Shown here piece by piece: positions 17,000 to 26,525 of a DNA stretch of 64,000 bases; the first letter of the stretch is position 1, and each line of letters starts with the position of its first letter. Made by a program: the position numbers and the translations under genes. This DNA is from a bacterium D16-51 (GTDB lineage Bacteria > Bacillota > Clostridia > Lachnospirales > Lachnospiraceae): the NCBI GenBank assembly GCA_003612285.1, contig RAYE01000009.1, positions 1-64,000 of the forward strand, in the 5' to 3' direction. The notes beneath the pieces are model-generated. The model did not search any database. It was not told the origin of the DNA and saw only the letters and a program-made list of their open reading frames with translations.

Positions 17000-18118
17000 A
17001 TGGCAAGTTTATCTTTAAAAAACATTTATAAGACTTATCCGAACGGATTTCAGGCAGTTAAGAACTTTAATCTTGAGATTGCAGATAAGGAATTTATTAT
17101 TTTCGTAGGGCCTTCTGGATGTGGTAAGTCCACAACACTTCGTATGATTGCAGGTTTGGAAGAGATTTCGGAAGGTGAGCTGTGGATTGGAAACAGCCTG
17201 GTAAATGATGTAGAGCCAAAGGACAGGGATATTGCGATGGTATTCCAGAACTATGCCCTGTATCCGCATATGACTGTTTTTGATAACATGGCATTTGGCC
17301 TTAAACTTAGGAAGACGCCAAAAGACAAAATTGACAAGATGGTACATGAAGCAGCTAAGATTCTTGATATTGAGCAGCTCTTAGACCGTAAGCCAAAGGC
17401 TTTATCTGGTGGTCAGAGACAGCGTGTGGCAATGGGCCGTGCAATTGTCCGCCAGCCTAAGGTATTCCTTATGGATGAGCCTTTATCAAACCTGGATGCA
17501 AAACTTCGTGTACAGATGCGTATTGAGATTTCCAAAATTCATCAGAGACTGGAAGCTACTATTATCTATGTAACACATGACCAGACAGAGGCGCTTACCC
17601 TTGGTACACGTATCGTAGTTATGAAAGATGGTATCATGCAGCAGGTTGCTTCTCCAATTGACCTTTATACAAAGCCATGTAATGTATTCGTTGCTGGATT
17701 TATTGGTTCTCCTCAGATGAACTTTATTAACTGTAAAGCAGAAAAGAATGGAAATGGTGTAAAACTTCACTTTGGTTCTTATGCTGTCAGCCTTCCAGAA
17801 GCCAAGGCAGCTAAGGTGATTGAAGGCGGTTTTGTTGGAAAAGAAGTTATCCTGGGTATCCGTCCGGAAGATATTAAGGATGATGAAGATGTTGTAAGTG
17901 CAGGTGGTGATAATATTGTGGAAGCAACAGTAAGGGTATACGAAATGCTTGGTGCAGAAGTATTCCTGTATCTGACTGTAGCAGGTCATGACAAGGATGT
18001 AACAGTCCGTGTAAACCCACGTACAACAGCACGTCCTGGCGACACAATTAAGATTGCCCTTGATACCAGCAAGATTCATGTATTTGACAAAGAGTCAGAA
18101 AAGACAATTACAAATTAA
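17000..18118 (+). CDS. ugpC: multi-sugar ABC transporter ATP-binding protein (UgpC/MsmK type)
   Basis: This 372-residue ATPase belongs to the MalK/UgpC/MsmK group: Walker A GPSGCGKST, Q-loop VFQNYALYPHMTV, signature LSGGQRQRVAMGRAIVR, Walker B VFLMDEPLSNLDA, H-loop YVTHDQTEALTL, then a C-terminal TOBE/MalK-type regulatory domain from about 235 (IGSPQMNF, GIRPEDI). No permease or binding-protein genes are adjacent. That fits the known role of MsmK-type ATPases as one energiser shared by several sugar importers. Codon choice is more biased than in neighbours (many CGT, GGT and CTT codons), suggesting high expression. The gene symbol is approximate. Confidence 0.9.
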   Translation: MASLSLKNIYKTYPNGFQAVKNFNLEIADKEFIIFVGPSGCGKSTTLRMIAGLEEISEGELWIGNSLVNDVEPKDRDIAMVFQNYALYPHMTVFDNMAFGLKLRKTPKDKIDKMVHEAAKILDIEQLLDRKPKALSGGQRQRVAMGRAIVRQPKVFLMDEPLSNLDAKLRVQMRIEISKIHQRLEATIIYVTHDQTEALTLGTRIVVMKDGIMQQVASPIDLYTKPCNVFVAGFIGSPQMNFINCKAEKNGNGVKLHFGSYAVSLPEAKAAKVIEGGFVGKEVILGIRPEDIKDDEDVVSAGGDNIVEATVRVYEMLGAEVFLYLTVAGHDKDVTVRVNPRTTARPGDTIKIALDTSKIHVFDKESEKTITN

Positions 18119-18150
18119 TAACGAGCCATAGTTAGTAATGTAGATAATAT

Positions 18151-18181
18151 AGGGGATGCATAGTATGCATCCCCCTTTTTG
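18151..18181 (+). terminator. intrinsic terminator after UgpC-like gene
   Basis: The stem ggggatgcata/tatgcatcccc is followed by a run of T. It shares the GGGRATGC arm with other terminators here. Confidence 0.85.
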
Positions 18182-18182
18182 T

Positions 18183-18255
18183 GCATTCGGTGCAGCGGGA
18201 GCGTAAGGGGCTAAAATATCCTTGGAACTCTGTCGTTTCTGGTTCAGATAGTTGT
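18183..18255. repeat. dispersed repeat copy B (partner at 38)
   Basis: About 73 bases match copy A, including ggaactctgtcgtttctgg and ttcaga-agttgtcc. It lies in the 386-base gap between the UgpC-like gene and the Wadjet operon. The rest of that gap, apart from the promoter at 18407, shows nothing I recognise. Confidence 0.55.
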
Positions 18256-18406
18256 CCTATATATAATAAATGCTTATAAAAGGTGTTCAATTAGGGCGTC
18301 TTTTATGGTAGTATAGAGTAAATGGTGTTTGTGGGCGAAATGGTTAAGCATCAGGTCATATTTGAAAAAAGATGCAGCAGGGGTCTTGGTTTTAAAGAGT
18401 TTTCTG

Positions 18407-18435
18407 TTGATATGTAAGTTTAAAAAAGATATAAT
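18407..18435 (+). promoter_or_regulatory. promoter of Wadjet operon
   Basis: TTGATA (18407-18412), 17 bases, then a perfect TATAAT (18430-18435), about 70 bases upstream of jetD. Confidence 0.7.
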
Positions 18436-18504
18436 GGGCATGGATTCCTTGATGTTATGGCGTTGGGGCAGAGAGGTATTTTGCCCTGCAATGGAGGCTT
18501 AGGG

Positions 18505-19485
18505 ATGAAACGTATTTCTCTGGAGGAACTTTTAAAATCCCATACAGGGGAGGCCTATGGGCAGCAATACCAATTTGTAATGAAACGGCTGGAGCAGGGG
18601 AAAATCAAACCGGTAAAGGCTTCCGGCACAAATGGAAAAAGCCCGGCATTATACCGCGCCTATTGGCTGGTGGAAGAAAAAAAGGATTATAGCGCGCTGG
18701 AGGATGAACTAAAGTACAGGCTGCATCCAATGATTTCTGTGGATTATTATTTATCTCACTTGGCAGTTTATGAGAAAGACAGGGAATTTGTTTTAGCGTT
18801 AGATAGGTACCTGCGCTGCTGCAGGGAACTGCTGTCCTGCCAGGAGTCAGTGAATGAGCGGAGTTTTGAAATCTGGAACAGGGAAAAGTTTCTGGCAAAG
18901 GAGCAGGGGAAACGTATTTTAAAGTGCTGCGGCATACAGGCAGGAGAATTGAATATATACAATACAGCCGAGCCGCTAGCTTATTATTCCCATACAAGGC
19001 AGACGCCGCAGAATCTTTTGGTTCTGGAAAATAAGGATACGTTTTATAGTATGCGGCGCCATCTGTTAGAAGGAAAGGGCAGGATATTAAAAAAAGAAAT
19101 AGGTACATTGATTTATGGGGCCGGCAAAAGAATCCTCAAATCTTTTGAGGATTTTGATTTTTGCATAGAGCCTTATATGGCGGAGCATGGCAACAGCATT
19201 TACTATTTTGGCGATTTGGATTATGAGGGGATTGGGATTTATGAAAAGCTGGCAGAAACGTTTTGCAAACGTTGGGAAATCCTGCCGTTTGTTACAGCAT
19301 ATGTTAAAATGATAGAAAAAGCAGGGAGTGCAGCGATGCTTCCAGATACAAAAGAGAAGCAGAATCGGAACATTTCAGGATATTTTTTTACTCATTTTAC
19401 AGAGGGACAGATATCGAAGATGAATGAGATTTTAGGACAGGGAAAATATATTCCCCAGGAAATTTTAAATATATCAGATTTTTAG
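18505..19485 (+). CDS. jetD: Wadjet nuclease subunit JetD
   Basis: The ATG at 18505 has RBS ggagg with a 7-base gap, giving 326 residues. The C-terminal half carries a Toprim-type nuclease core like that of topoisomerase VI: Glu175 in LVLENKDTF and Asp237/Asp239 in YYFGDLDYEGIGIYE. JetD is the subunit that cuts plasmid DNA after the SMC motor has recognised a small circle. Here jetD comes first in the operon, ahead of jetA, jetB and jetC. All four genes are tightly packed on one strand with no internal promoter seen. Confidence 0.88.
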   Translation: MKRISLEELLKSHTGEAYGQQYQFVMKRLEQGKIKPVKASGTNGKSPALYRAYWLVEEKKDYSALEDELKYRLHPMISVDYYLSHLAVYEKDREFVLALDRYLRCCRELLSCQESVNERSFEIWNREKFLAKEQGKRILKCCGIQAGELNIYNTAEPLAYYSHTRQTPQNLLVLENKDTFYSMRRHLLEGKGRILKKEIGTLIYGAGKRILKSFEDFDFCIEPYMAEHGNSIYYFGDLDYEGIGIYEKLAETFCKRWEILPFVTAYVKMIEKAGSAAMLPDTKEKQNRNISGYFFTHFTEGQISKMNEILGQGKYIPQEILNISDF

Positions 19486-19499
19486 GAAAGGGATGTGGG

Positions 19500-21119
19500 A
19501 TGCGGTACGATTTTTTGGAGCATTTTCCAAAGCGGATGAAGCATGTGGGGATGTATGTGGTGCTGATGCAGAACAGTATGCAGAGGACAACGTGGAAACA
19601 ATATGGATTTGTAAAAGCAGATGAACAGATAAACCTGATTTTTGCAGTGATGCTATATATTATGGAGCAGTCTTTAAAAGAGGAAAACTGCACGATGGAT
19701 GATATCGGGGCATATATAGATACCATTAATGCGCAGCATTTTGAAAAGGGGCTGACGTATGAGGATTGCAGGAAGTTAGGGGATTTTATTGTAAATATTA
19801 TTTTGTCAAATGAAGGAAAAGTAATGTACTTTGACGGATTTGATTTTGAAAGCAATGCATACCATATTATGCATATCAGCTATGTGGCAAATAAAATTGT
19901 CTATATTGACCAGGAGCTAAAGCGGACTTCTTATTATCTGACCGATGATGGATATAATCTTTTGTTATCTACCCTTGAGATTGAAAACAATATGAAACTG
20001 ACCATCCATGAAATGATTTTCCAGATGCACCTGGAAAAACAAAGCTATGATAAGGCTGTGGATGAAATTAAAAATGTCTTTAACCTGATGCGGATCCAGC
20101 TTCAGAAAATCCAGGAGGCAATTGGGAAGATTAGGCGGAACGCTTTAAATTATTCTGTAAAGGATTATGAAGAAATCCTGCTTGAAAACCTGGATACAAT
20201 TAGCGATACAAAGCAGAAATTCCAGAATTACAGGGAGCTGGTTAAAAGCAGGGCAAGGGAATTGGAAGAGGAAAATATTAATGTAAAGCGTTTGAGTAAA
20301 AAAGAGGAGGAAAAGTTAAACCATCTGAAAGAAATTGAACGCTATTTAAGCAGGACCATTGATGAACACCAGAGAATTTTAAACAGCCATTTTGATTTAA
20401 AGGCGGTTTATACAAAAGAGCTGGAAGCGCTGTCCCAGATGTCGTTAATTAAGAGGTTTCCGCTTCGGACGGAGTTATATGATAAAATACTGGATAACCC
20501 GTCGGCATTAGGGAATTTGGACTATTTTTTAAGGCCGCTGTTTAACCGGGAGATTGATAAAAGTTATAATATTAACAAGGCGTTTGAATTGCAAAAGCCT
20601 GTCAGGAAAAAAGAGGAAAAGGATTCCACGGAGCAGTTAGATTTTGATGAAGAAGAATGGCAGAAGGAGAAAGAAAGGCTTTTAAAGGAAAAGTTGGAAA
20701 AGTATGAAAAAAGCCTGGGCTATCTGTTAAGCATGGCCGGGGAAAAAGGGGAAGTTTCTTTAATGGAAATCAGGGAAAAGACATTGGAAGATGCCGCTTC
20801 AAAGGAATGCCTGATTCCGAACGTGGAAATTTTTAAAGAAATCATGGTAGAATTGATAAAAAACCAGGAGATTGATATTTTAGCCCTGCAAAAGGAACGG
20901 AGTGAATTTATCCAGGACAGGCCGATGGAATTTCAGTTAAATGAAACGCTTCTCCATTTGATTGAAGATTACCCGGAAAATAATGGGATTATAAAGATAG
21001 AAACATATCGTTTGGAAAATAGTAAAGCAGTTGTTTTTGAAGGCGTTCTGGATGAACAGGGAGAGAGAAAAAATATAAAATGCTCTGATGTAATGATCAG
21101 GATTACGCGGGAGGAGTAA
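19500..21119 (+). CDS. jetA: Wadjet kleisin-like subunit JetA (DUF5716-like)
   Basis: This 539-residue protein begins MRYDFLEHFPKRMKHVG and has winged-helix-like regions at both ends, with a long charged coiled coil between about 180 and 310. This is the layout of the DUF5716-type JetA, which acts as the kleisin bridging the JetC heads. It starts 14 bases after jetD behind RBS aggaaagggatg, and jetB follows after 3 bases. I assign it mainly by position and overall look; the DUF5716 match is from memory. Confidence 0.82.
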   Translation: MRYDFLEHFPKRMKHVGMYVVLMQNSMQRTTWKQYGFVKADEQINLIFAVMLYIMEQSLKEENCTMDDIGAYIDTINAQHFEKGLTYEDCRKLGDFIVNIILSNEGKVMYFDGFDFESNAYHIMHISYVANKIVYIDQELKRTSYYLTDDGYNLLLSTLEIENNMKLTIHEMIFQMHLEKQSYDKAVDEIKNVFNLMRIQLQKIQEAIGKIRRNALNYSVKDYEEILLENLDTISDTKQKFQNYRELVKSRARELEEENINVKRLSKKEEEKLNHLKEIERYLSRTIDEHQRILNSHFDLKAVYTKELEALSQMSLIKRFPLRTELYDKILDNPSALGNLDYFLRPLFNREIDKSYNINKAFELQKPVRKKEEKDSTEQLDFDEEEWQKEKERLLKEKLEKYEKSLGYLLSMAGEKGEVSLMEIREKTLEDAASKECLIPNVEIFKEIMVELIKNQEIDILALQKERSEFIQDRPMEFQLNETLLHLIEDYPENNGIIKIETYRLENSKAVVFEGVLDEQGERKNIKCSDVMIRITREE

Positions 21120-21122
21120 GAG

Positions 21123-21833
21123 ATGGCATATGAATTAGAAGAGGTCCAGGTTAGCCAGGAGATTTTTTATTATCTGCTGGAGCACCATGAGCTGCAGGGG
21201 GATGCAGAGAGTGTATTATATAAGGCGTATACAGAGCAGGAAAAAATACAGAATCTGGTGAAGTCGCAGGGAGAGCTTGCAAACAGCACGGTTGAGCGGT
21301 ATGGGAATGTGATTTACCTGATTCCTAAGGAAGAAAATAATTTCCTTGGGTTTTCTAAACCGCAGCTTAAGGCAGCGCTTTGTAAGTCGAATGCAACAGA
21401 TAAGGATTATTATCTTTCCCAGTTTGTGATTTTAACAATACTGGTGGAATTTTTTGATGGGCAGGGGAGCAGCAGTAAAACAAGGGAATATATCAGGGTA
21501 GGGGATTTGCAGAACTGCATTTCCCAAAGGCTGAAAGAGGGGGTAGAAAATGCAGGGGAAGAGGAGGAAGACGGGATTGCTTTCCAGGATATCCTGGAAG
21601 CTTATGAAGCCCTGCGTTCCGAGGAAAAGGGTTCCCATGCGCGTACTACGAAGGAAGGTTTTTTACACCAGATTCTGACTTTTTTGCAGAAGCAGGGGCT
21701 GGTGGAATATGTGGAACAGGATGAAATGATTATGACGACAAAGAAGCTGGATAATTTTATGGACTGGAATCTTTTAAACCAGAATAATTATCAGAGAATC
21801 CGGCGCGTACTGGGGGTGGATGTGAATGAGTAA
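21123..21833 (+). CDS. jetB: Wadjet kite subunit JetB (DUF4194-like)
   Basis: This 236-residue protein is predicted to be built of winged helices, like the MukE/kite proteins that bind the kleisin in SMC complexes. Motifs include YYLLEHHELQGDAESVLY, YGNVIYLIPKEENNFLGFS and DYYLSQFVILTILVEFF. It follows jetA by 3 bases (RBS ggaggagtaag covers the jetA stop) and overlaps the jetC start by 8 bases. Stoichiometric, coupled production with JetA and JetC is likely. Confidence 0.83.
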   Translation: MAYELEEVQVSQEIFYYLLEHHELQGDAESVLYKAYTEQEKIQNLVKSQGELANSTVERYGNVIYLIPKEENNFLGFSKPQLKAALCKSNATDKDYYLSQFVILTILVEFFDGQGSSSKTREYIRVGDLQNCISQRLKEGVENAGEEEEDGIAFQDILEAYEALRSEEKGSHARTTKEGFLHQILTFLQKQGLVEYVEQDEMIMTTKKLDNFMDWNLLNQNNYQRIRRVLGVDVNE

Positions 21834-24800
21834 GATTAATACGGTTCGGTTGATTAACCTGAATTATAACAACAATGCAATTAAAATCAGTGATGAAACA
21901 TTTCATATGAATGGGGAGAGCACGCTTCTTTCCCTCCGTAACGGAGGCGGGAAGTCTGTCCTTGTCCAGATGATGATGGCTCCATTTGTCCATAAACGGT
22001 ACAGGGATGCAAAAGACCGCCCGTTTGAAAGTTACTTTACAACAGGTAAGCCTACTTTTATTTTGGTAGAATGGATGCTTGAGCAGGGGGCGGGCTATGT
22101 CCTGACAGGGATGATGGTGCGCAGGAGCCAGGGCACGGATGGCGAACAGGCGGAAAACCTGGACATTGTGAATTTTATTTCAGAATACCAGGAGCCATGC
22201 CTTACGGATATCCAGCGCCTTCCTGTTGTGGAAAAGGGCAAAAAGGAAATGGTTTTAAAAAATTTTGTGGCATGCCGCCAGCTATTTGAAGGGTTTAAGA
22301 AGGATTCAGCATTGAAATTCTTTTATTATGATATGGGAAATTCCGCCCAGTCCAGGCAGTATTTTGATAAATTGTTAGAATATCAGATTAATTTTAAGGA
22401 ATGGGAAACGATTATTAAAAAGGTGAATCTGGAGGAATCCGGCCTTTCCAATCTTTTTGCAGACTGCAAAGATGAAAGGGGGCTGGTGGAAAAGTGGTTT
22501 TTAGAAGCAGTAGAGGGAAAATTAAATAAAGAAAAAGACCGTATGGGGGAGTTCCAGGCGATTACGGAAAAATATGCAGGGCAGTATAAGGACAACCAGT
22601 CTAAAATACAGCGCAGGGATACGATACGCCTGTTTAAAGAGGAAGGAGCGCGCATTGAGGAAAAGGCTGTACAGTATCTGGAGGCAGAAGAGAAAAAAGG
22701 GCGGCAGGAAAAACAGATTGCTGCATTTATCTGTGAATTAAACCGCGTAAAAGCCCTGGCACAGGAAAATATGCAGGAAGTGAAGGGCAGTCTGGAGGAT
22801 ATCAGGCAGGCAGCAGGGCGTATTGAGTATGAAAAATTATCGAAAGAGTATTACCAGTTAGAAGAGGGGCAGAAGTTTCATATCATGAACAGGGATATGA
22901 TTGGGATGGAACAGGATGAATTAGAGAGGGAGCAGTCTGACAGCCAAAAACAGCTCCATATTCTTCTATGTGCAAAGCAGCAGTCCGTGGCAGAATCTGA
23001 AAAGGCAGAGCTGCAGGAAGCCCAGCAGAAGGTAGATATTTTCCACAGAAAAGAGGAAGATCTGGTGCCGGAGCGCAGCTATCTTGGATATCAGCTTAGG
23101 CGCTATTATGAAAAGGCTCTGGAAGAAAATGCCGGAAAGCAGGAGGAAAAAGAGAAAGAGGCCAGGCAGGAAGAAAAGGATATTTTGGAACGAAAAGAAA
23201 AGATAGAGGCCCTTGAGAAGGCAATCCGGGAAAATGCGGCCAAAGAAGGCGCATTAAAAAACAGCGTTGATTCTTATGATGCGCAGGAAGAGCGGTTTAA
23301 CGCCCGGTATAAGGAAAACCTATCTAGAAATATTATGGGGAGTTATGAGCCCGGGATGCTGGATATTAAGGCAGACGTCTATAAGCAGGAACTGGAAGAG
23401 GCTGTGAGGCAGCAGGCGAAAAGGAAAAAGCAGGCGGAAGATTCTAAAGAAAAAACAAGAGGGATGGAACGCAGCCTGGAAGAGCAGAAAAAAGAACTGC
23501 AGAAAAATATCTGGGAGCAGCAGCAAAAGGAAGAGCGAAAGAAAAGCTATGATGAGGAACTTGTTGTGCGTTCTGCTATTTTAAAATATCTGGATATGCC
23601 GGAAGATGAAAAGTTTGATACGGATAAAATATTACATGTTTCAGAACGGAAACTGCAGGAAATTGCACAGTTGCGCCGAAGCCTGGAAAAAGAAGAGGAT
23701 GCATTGGAAAAGGAGTACCAAAAACTGACACAGGGAAAGACGCTGGAGTTAACAGAAGAACTAGAACGGGAGTTTGCAGATTTGGGAATCCACGTTGTAT
23801 ATGGCATGGAATGGCTAAAGAAAAATGGATATTCTGAAAAGAAGAACAAAGAACTTGTACATAACCACCCTTTTTTACCGTATTCCCTGGTCTGCTCTGG
23901 AAAAGAGCTTGAAAAGTTATCTGCCCATGCAGGGGATATTTATACTTCTTTTCCAATACCGATTGTCAGGAGGGAAGAACTTGAGGCAAAGCAGGAGAAA
24001 GTGAAAGGAAGCATAATTTCTTATTCCGGGGTAAGTTTTTATGTTCTTTTTAATGAAAATCTTTTAAATGAGAAAAAGCTTGCCGCCCTTGCGGAGGAAT
24101 TACAAAAGCAGATTCAGCGTAAAAAAGACGCCGTCCAGGTAAGGGATACAGAATACAAGGAATATTTTGAGCGGAAGGAAACAATCCGCAACCAGTCTGT
24201 AAGCCTGGAGCTTTATAAAGAAAATGAAGAAGCTTTGGAAGGGTTAAAAAATAGTATTGGGGAACAGACTGAAAAAATCCGTACTGTTTCAGAAGAACTT
24301 GCTGCTTTGAGGGATTCTGTAAAAAAACTGGAAGCAGAAATTCAGAAGGCAGTGCGTGAAATTGAAGAAAAAAGGCGGCGGACAGAAGATTTCGGACAGC
24401 TATGCACTTTTTACCAGTCGTATGAACAGGATTATGCAGAACTGGAACGGTGCAGGAAGGAACAGGAAACGCTTTTTGAAAGAAAACAGCTTTCCAACAG
24501 CCAGTTGGAAAAATTGCAGGAGCAGTTAAAAAAGACGGAGTTTGAAAAGGAAAACCTTGTTCAGGAAGAAAAGCTTTTACAGGAAAGTTTACGCTGTTAT
24601 GCGGATTATAGGAAAAAAGAACAGGGAAAGGGCAGTGAAACGCCAGGGGAATTGGATATTGCAGAGATGGAGGCGAGGTTCAGGGCGATTACTTCAGGCC
24701 TTTCCCAGGAGCTAAAGGAGTTAGAAGTACAGCAGCAGAAGGCTTTAAAACGGTACCAGGAGGCAGAAAAGGAATTGGGGCGGCTTGCGCAGAAATACCA

Positions 24801-26241
24801 TCTGGAGCCAGAAGAATGGGAAGGGAAAGAGTATAATGTCAAGGAAGAAGCCCATCTGGAAAGCCGGTTAGAGGATTTGGGCAGGAAGATAGAACATAAG
24901 AAAATGCTCTGCCATAAAGAGGAAACGCAGATAGAAGTCCTGAAAAACCAGATGCAGGAAAAAAGGAAACGGATTCAGGAAGAATGTAAGGAGGAGGAAG
25001 TTCTTCCAAAAAAGGAAATATCAGACAGGGATTTTGATGCGGCAAAAAACCAGCTTTTATTCCAGGAAGCGCAGATGCAGGAAAAGGAAGCTGCTTACCG
25101 GGAATCTTTGCAAAGTTATGAGGAAAATCTGACAGCCCTTGCAGAATACAGTGATTTTAATGCAGAGGAAGGGGCAGGATGGGAAGAGGATCTTTCTGAA
25201 ATGAGCCGTACGCAGCTCCGTAACAGGAAAGGGAGCCTTGTAAGAGATTATAAAGAATGGATTGAGAAATGCAGGGATGCGCGGGAGCGTTTGGAACGTA
25301 TCCTGAACCAGATTGTCCGGATGGAGGAGTTTGCAGAAGAATTTTACAGAAAGCCATTAGAAGCAATGCTGGAGCTGACAGAGGATGCTTCCCAGGTGCT
25401 GCAGCAGCTCCACACAACAGTACAGTCTTACGACAGTTTAATGGAAAAACTGGAAGTGGACATTTCTGTTGTTGAAAAAGAAAAGGAAAAAATTGTAGAA
25501 TTGATGGAGGAGTATATTAAGGAAGTCCATGGAAACCTTGGGAAAATTGATGCAAATTCTACAATTACGGTGAGGGAGAGGCCTTTAAAGATGCTGCGCA
25601 TTCAATTGCCGGAATGGGAAGAAAATGCAGAAATGTACCATCTAAGGCTGATTGATATGATTGACAGCATTACCCAGAAGGGGGTTGCGCTTTTTGAACA
25701 GAATGAGAATGCGCAGGAATACTTTGGGACGCAGATTACAACAAAGAACCTATATGATACAGTGATTGGCATTGGCAATATCCAAATCAGGCTGTATAAG
25801 ATAGAAGCGCAGAGGGAATATCCGATTACCTGGGCGGAGGTTGCAAAAAATTCCGGCGGCGAGGGATTTTTATCGGCTTTTGTCATTCTTTCCAGTTTGT
25901 TGTATTATATGAGGAAGGATGATACAGATTTCTTTGCGGAGCGGAATGAGGGGAAGGTGCTTGTGATGGATAACCCATTTGCACAGACAAATGCCTCCCA
26001 TCTTTTAAAACCGCTGATGGATATGGCAAAAAAGGCAAATACCCAGTTAATCTGCCTGACTGGGCTTGGTGGGGAGTCAATTTATAACCGCTTTGATAAT
26101 ATCTATGTTTTGAATTTAATTGCGGCAAGTTTAAGGACCGGGATGCAGTACCTAAAGGTGAACCACGTAAAGGGAAATGAGCCGGAAACGATGGTAGTGT
26201 CGCAGATTGAAGTGACGGAGCAGATGGAGTTGGAGTTTTAG
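21826..26241 (+). CDS. jetC: Wadjet SMC-like ATPase JetC
   Basis: This 1471-residue SMC/MukB-like motor of a plasmid-restricting complex has a head half with P-loop SLRNGGGKSVL (Lys43, Ser44). Very long coiled-coil arms of about 250-650 and 800-1250 flank a globular hinge-like part near 660-740. A second head half follows, with signature NSGGEG (Ser1343) and Walker B VLVMDN (Asp1382). Two features are odd: the first P-loop glycine is Leu37, and the residue after the Walker B Asp is Asn1383 rather than the usual catalytic Glu. The stop codon TAG lies at the edge of a MITE insertion that leaves the reading frame intact. Confidence 0.88.
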   Translation: MSKINTVRLINLNYNNNAIKISDETFHMNGESTLLSLRNGGGKSVLVQMMMAPFVHKRYRDAKDRPFESYFTTGKPTFILVEWMLEQGAGYVLTGMMVRRSQGTDGEQAENLDIVNFISEYQEPCLTDIQRLPVVEKGKKEMVLKNFVACRQLFEGFKKDSALKFFYYDMGNSAQSRQYFDKLLEYQINFKEWETIIKKVNLEESGLSNLFADCKDERGLVEKWFLEAVEGKLNKEKDRMGEFQAITEKYAGQYKDNQSKIQRRDTIRLFKEEGARIEEKAVQYLEAEEKKGRQEKQIAAFICELNRVKALAQENMQEVKGSLEDIRQAAGRIEYEKLSKEYYQLEEGQKFHIMNRDMIGMEQDELEREQSDSQKQLHILLCAKQQSVAESEKAELQEAQQKVDIFHRKEEDLVPERSYLGYQLRRYYEKALEENAGKQEEKEKEARQEEKDILERKEKIEALEKAIRENAAKEGALKNSVDSYDAQEERFNARYKENLSRNIMGSYEPGMLDIKADVYKQELEEAVRQQAKRKKQAEDSKEKTRGMERSLEEQKKELQKNIWEQQQKEERKKSYDEELVVRSAILKYLDMPEDEKFDTDKILHVSERKLQEIAQLRRSLEKEEDALEKEYQKLTQGKTLELTEELEREFADLGIHVVYGMEWLKKNGYSEKKNKELVHNHPFLPYSLVCSGKELEKLSAHAGDIYTSFPIPIVRREELEAKQEKVKGSIISYSGVSFYVLFNENLLNEKKLAALAEELQKQIQRKKDAVQVRDTEYKEYFERKETIRNQSVSLELYKENEEALEGLKNSIGEQTEKIRTVSEELAALRDSVKKLEAEIQKAVREIEEKRRRTEDFGQLCTFYQSYEQDYAELERCRKEQETLFERKQLSNSQLEKLQEQLKKTEFEKENLVQEEKLLQESLRCYADYRKKEQGKGSETPGELDIAEMEARFRAITSGLSQELKELEVQQQKALKRYQEAEKELGRLAQKYHLEPEEWEGKEYNVKEEAHLESRLEDLGRKIEHKKMLCHKEETQIEVLKNQMQEKRKRIQEECKEEEVLPKKEISDRDFDAAKNQLLFQEAQMQEKEAAYRESLQSYEENLTALAEYSDFNAEEGAGWEEDLSEMSRTQLRNRKGSLVRDYKEWIEKCRDARERLERILNQIVRMEEFAEEFYRKPLEAMLELTEDASQVLQQLHTTVQSYDSLMEKLEVDISVVEKEKEKIVELMEEYIKEVHGNLGKIDANSTITVRERPLKMLRIQLPEWEENAEMYHLRLIDMIDSITQKGVALFEQNENAQEYFGTQITTKNLYDTVIGIGNIQIRLYKIEAQREYPITWAEVAKNSGGEGFLSAFVILSSLLYYMRKDDTDFFAERNEGKVLVMDNPFAQTNASHLLKPLMDMAKKANTQLICLTGLGGESIYNRFDNIYVLNLIAASLRTGMQYLKVNHVKGNEPETMVVSQIEVTEQMELEF

Positions 26242-26480
26242 AGTGTGTTTGAAAATTAACCATTGTACAGATTTATAGGCTTTGGCAATTCCAAAATTTT
26301 ACCAACGGCAGCCCGCTTGCGCTTGGATGGGAAACGCAATGGTGCATAAAGCCTTAGAAAACAAGGCTTAAACACCAGCGTTCCCATACAGCGGCCTTAT
26401 GGCAAAATATTTGGAATCTGCCAGAGCAATGCAATTTTTGCGAAATTATAGGGTTAAAAGAAATTTTCAAACACGCTCTA
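26239..26480. mobile_element. foldback MITE, TA-flanked (copy 1, complete)
   Basis: The terminal inverted repeats tagagtgtgtttgaaaatt (26239-26257) and aattttcaaacacgctcta (26462-26480) match except for one base, and a TA dinucleotide flanks both ends, as with Tc1/mariner/IS630-type insertions. The interior is also an imperfect palindrome (tgggaaacgc with gcgttccca; agcctt with aaggct), so the whole 242-base unit can fold on itself. It contains no gene. Related copies lie at 57012 and 57643. Confidence 0.8.
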
Positions 26481-26525
26481 GAGTTATAGGGAATATGATG
26501 CATGATGAGGAAATGGAGGGAAGAA

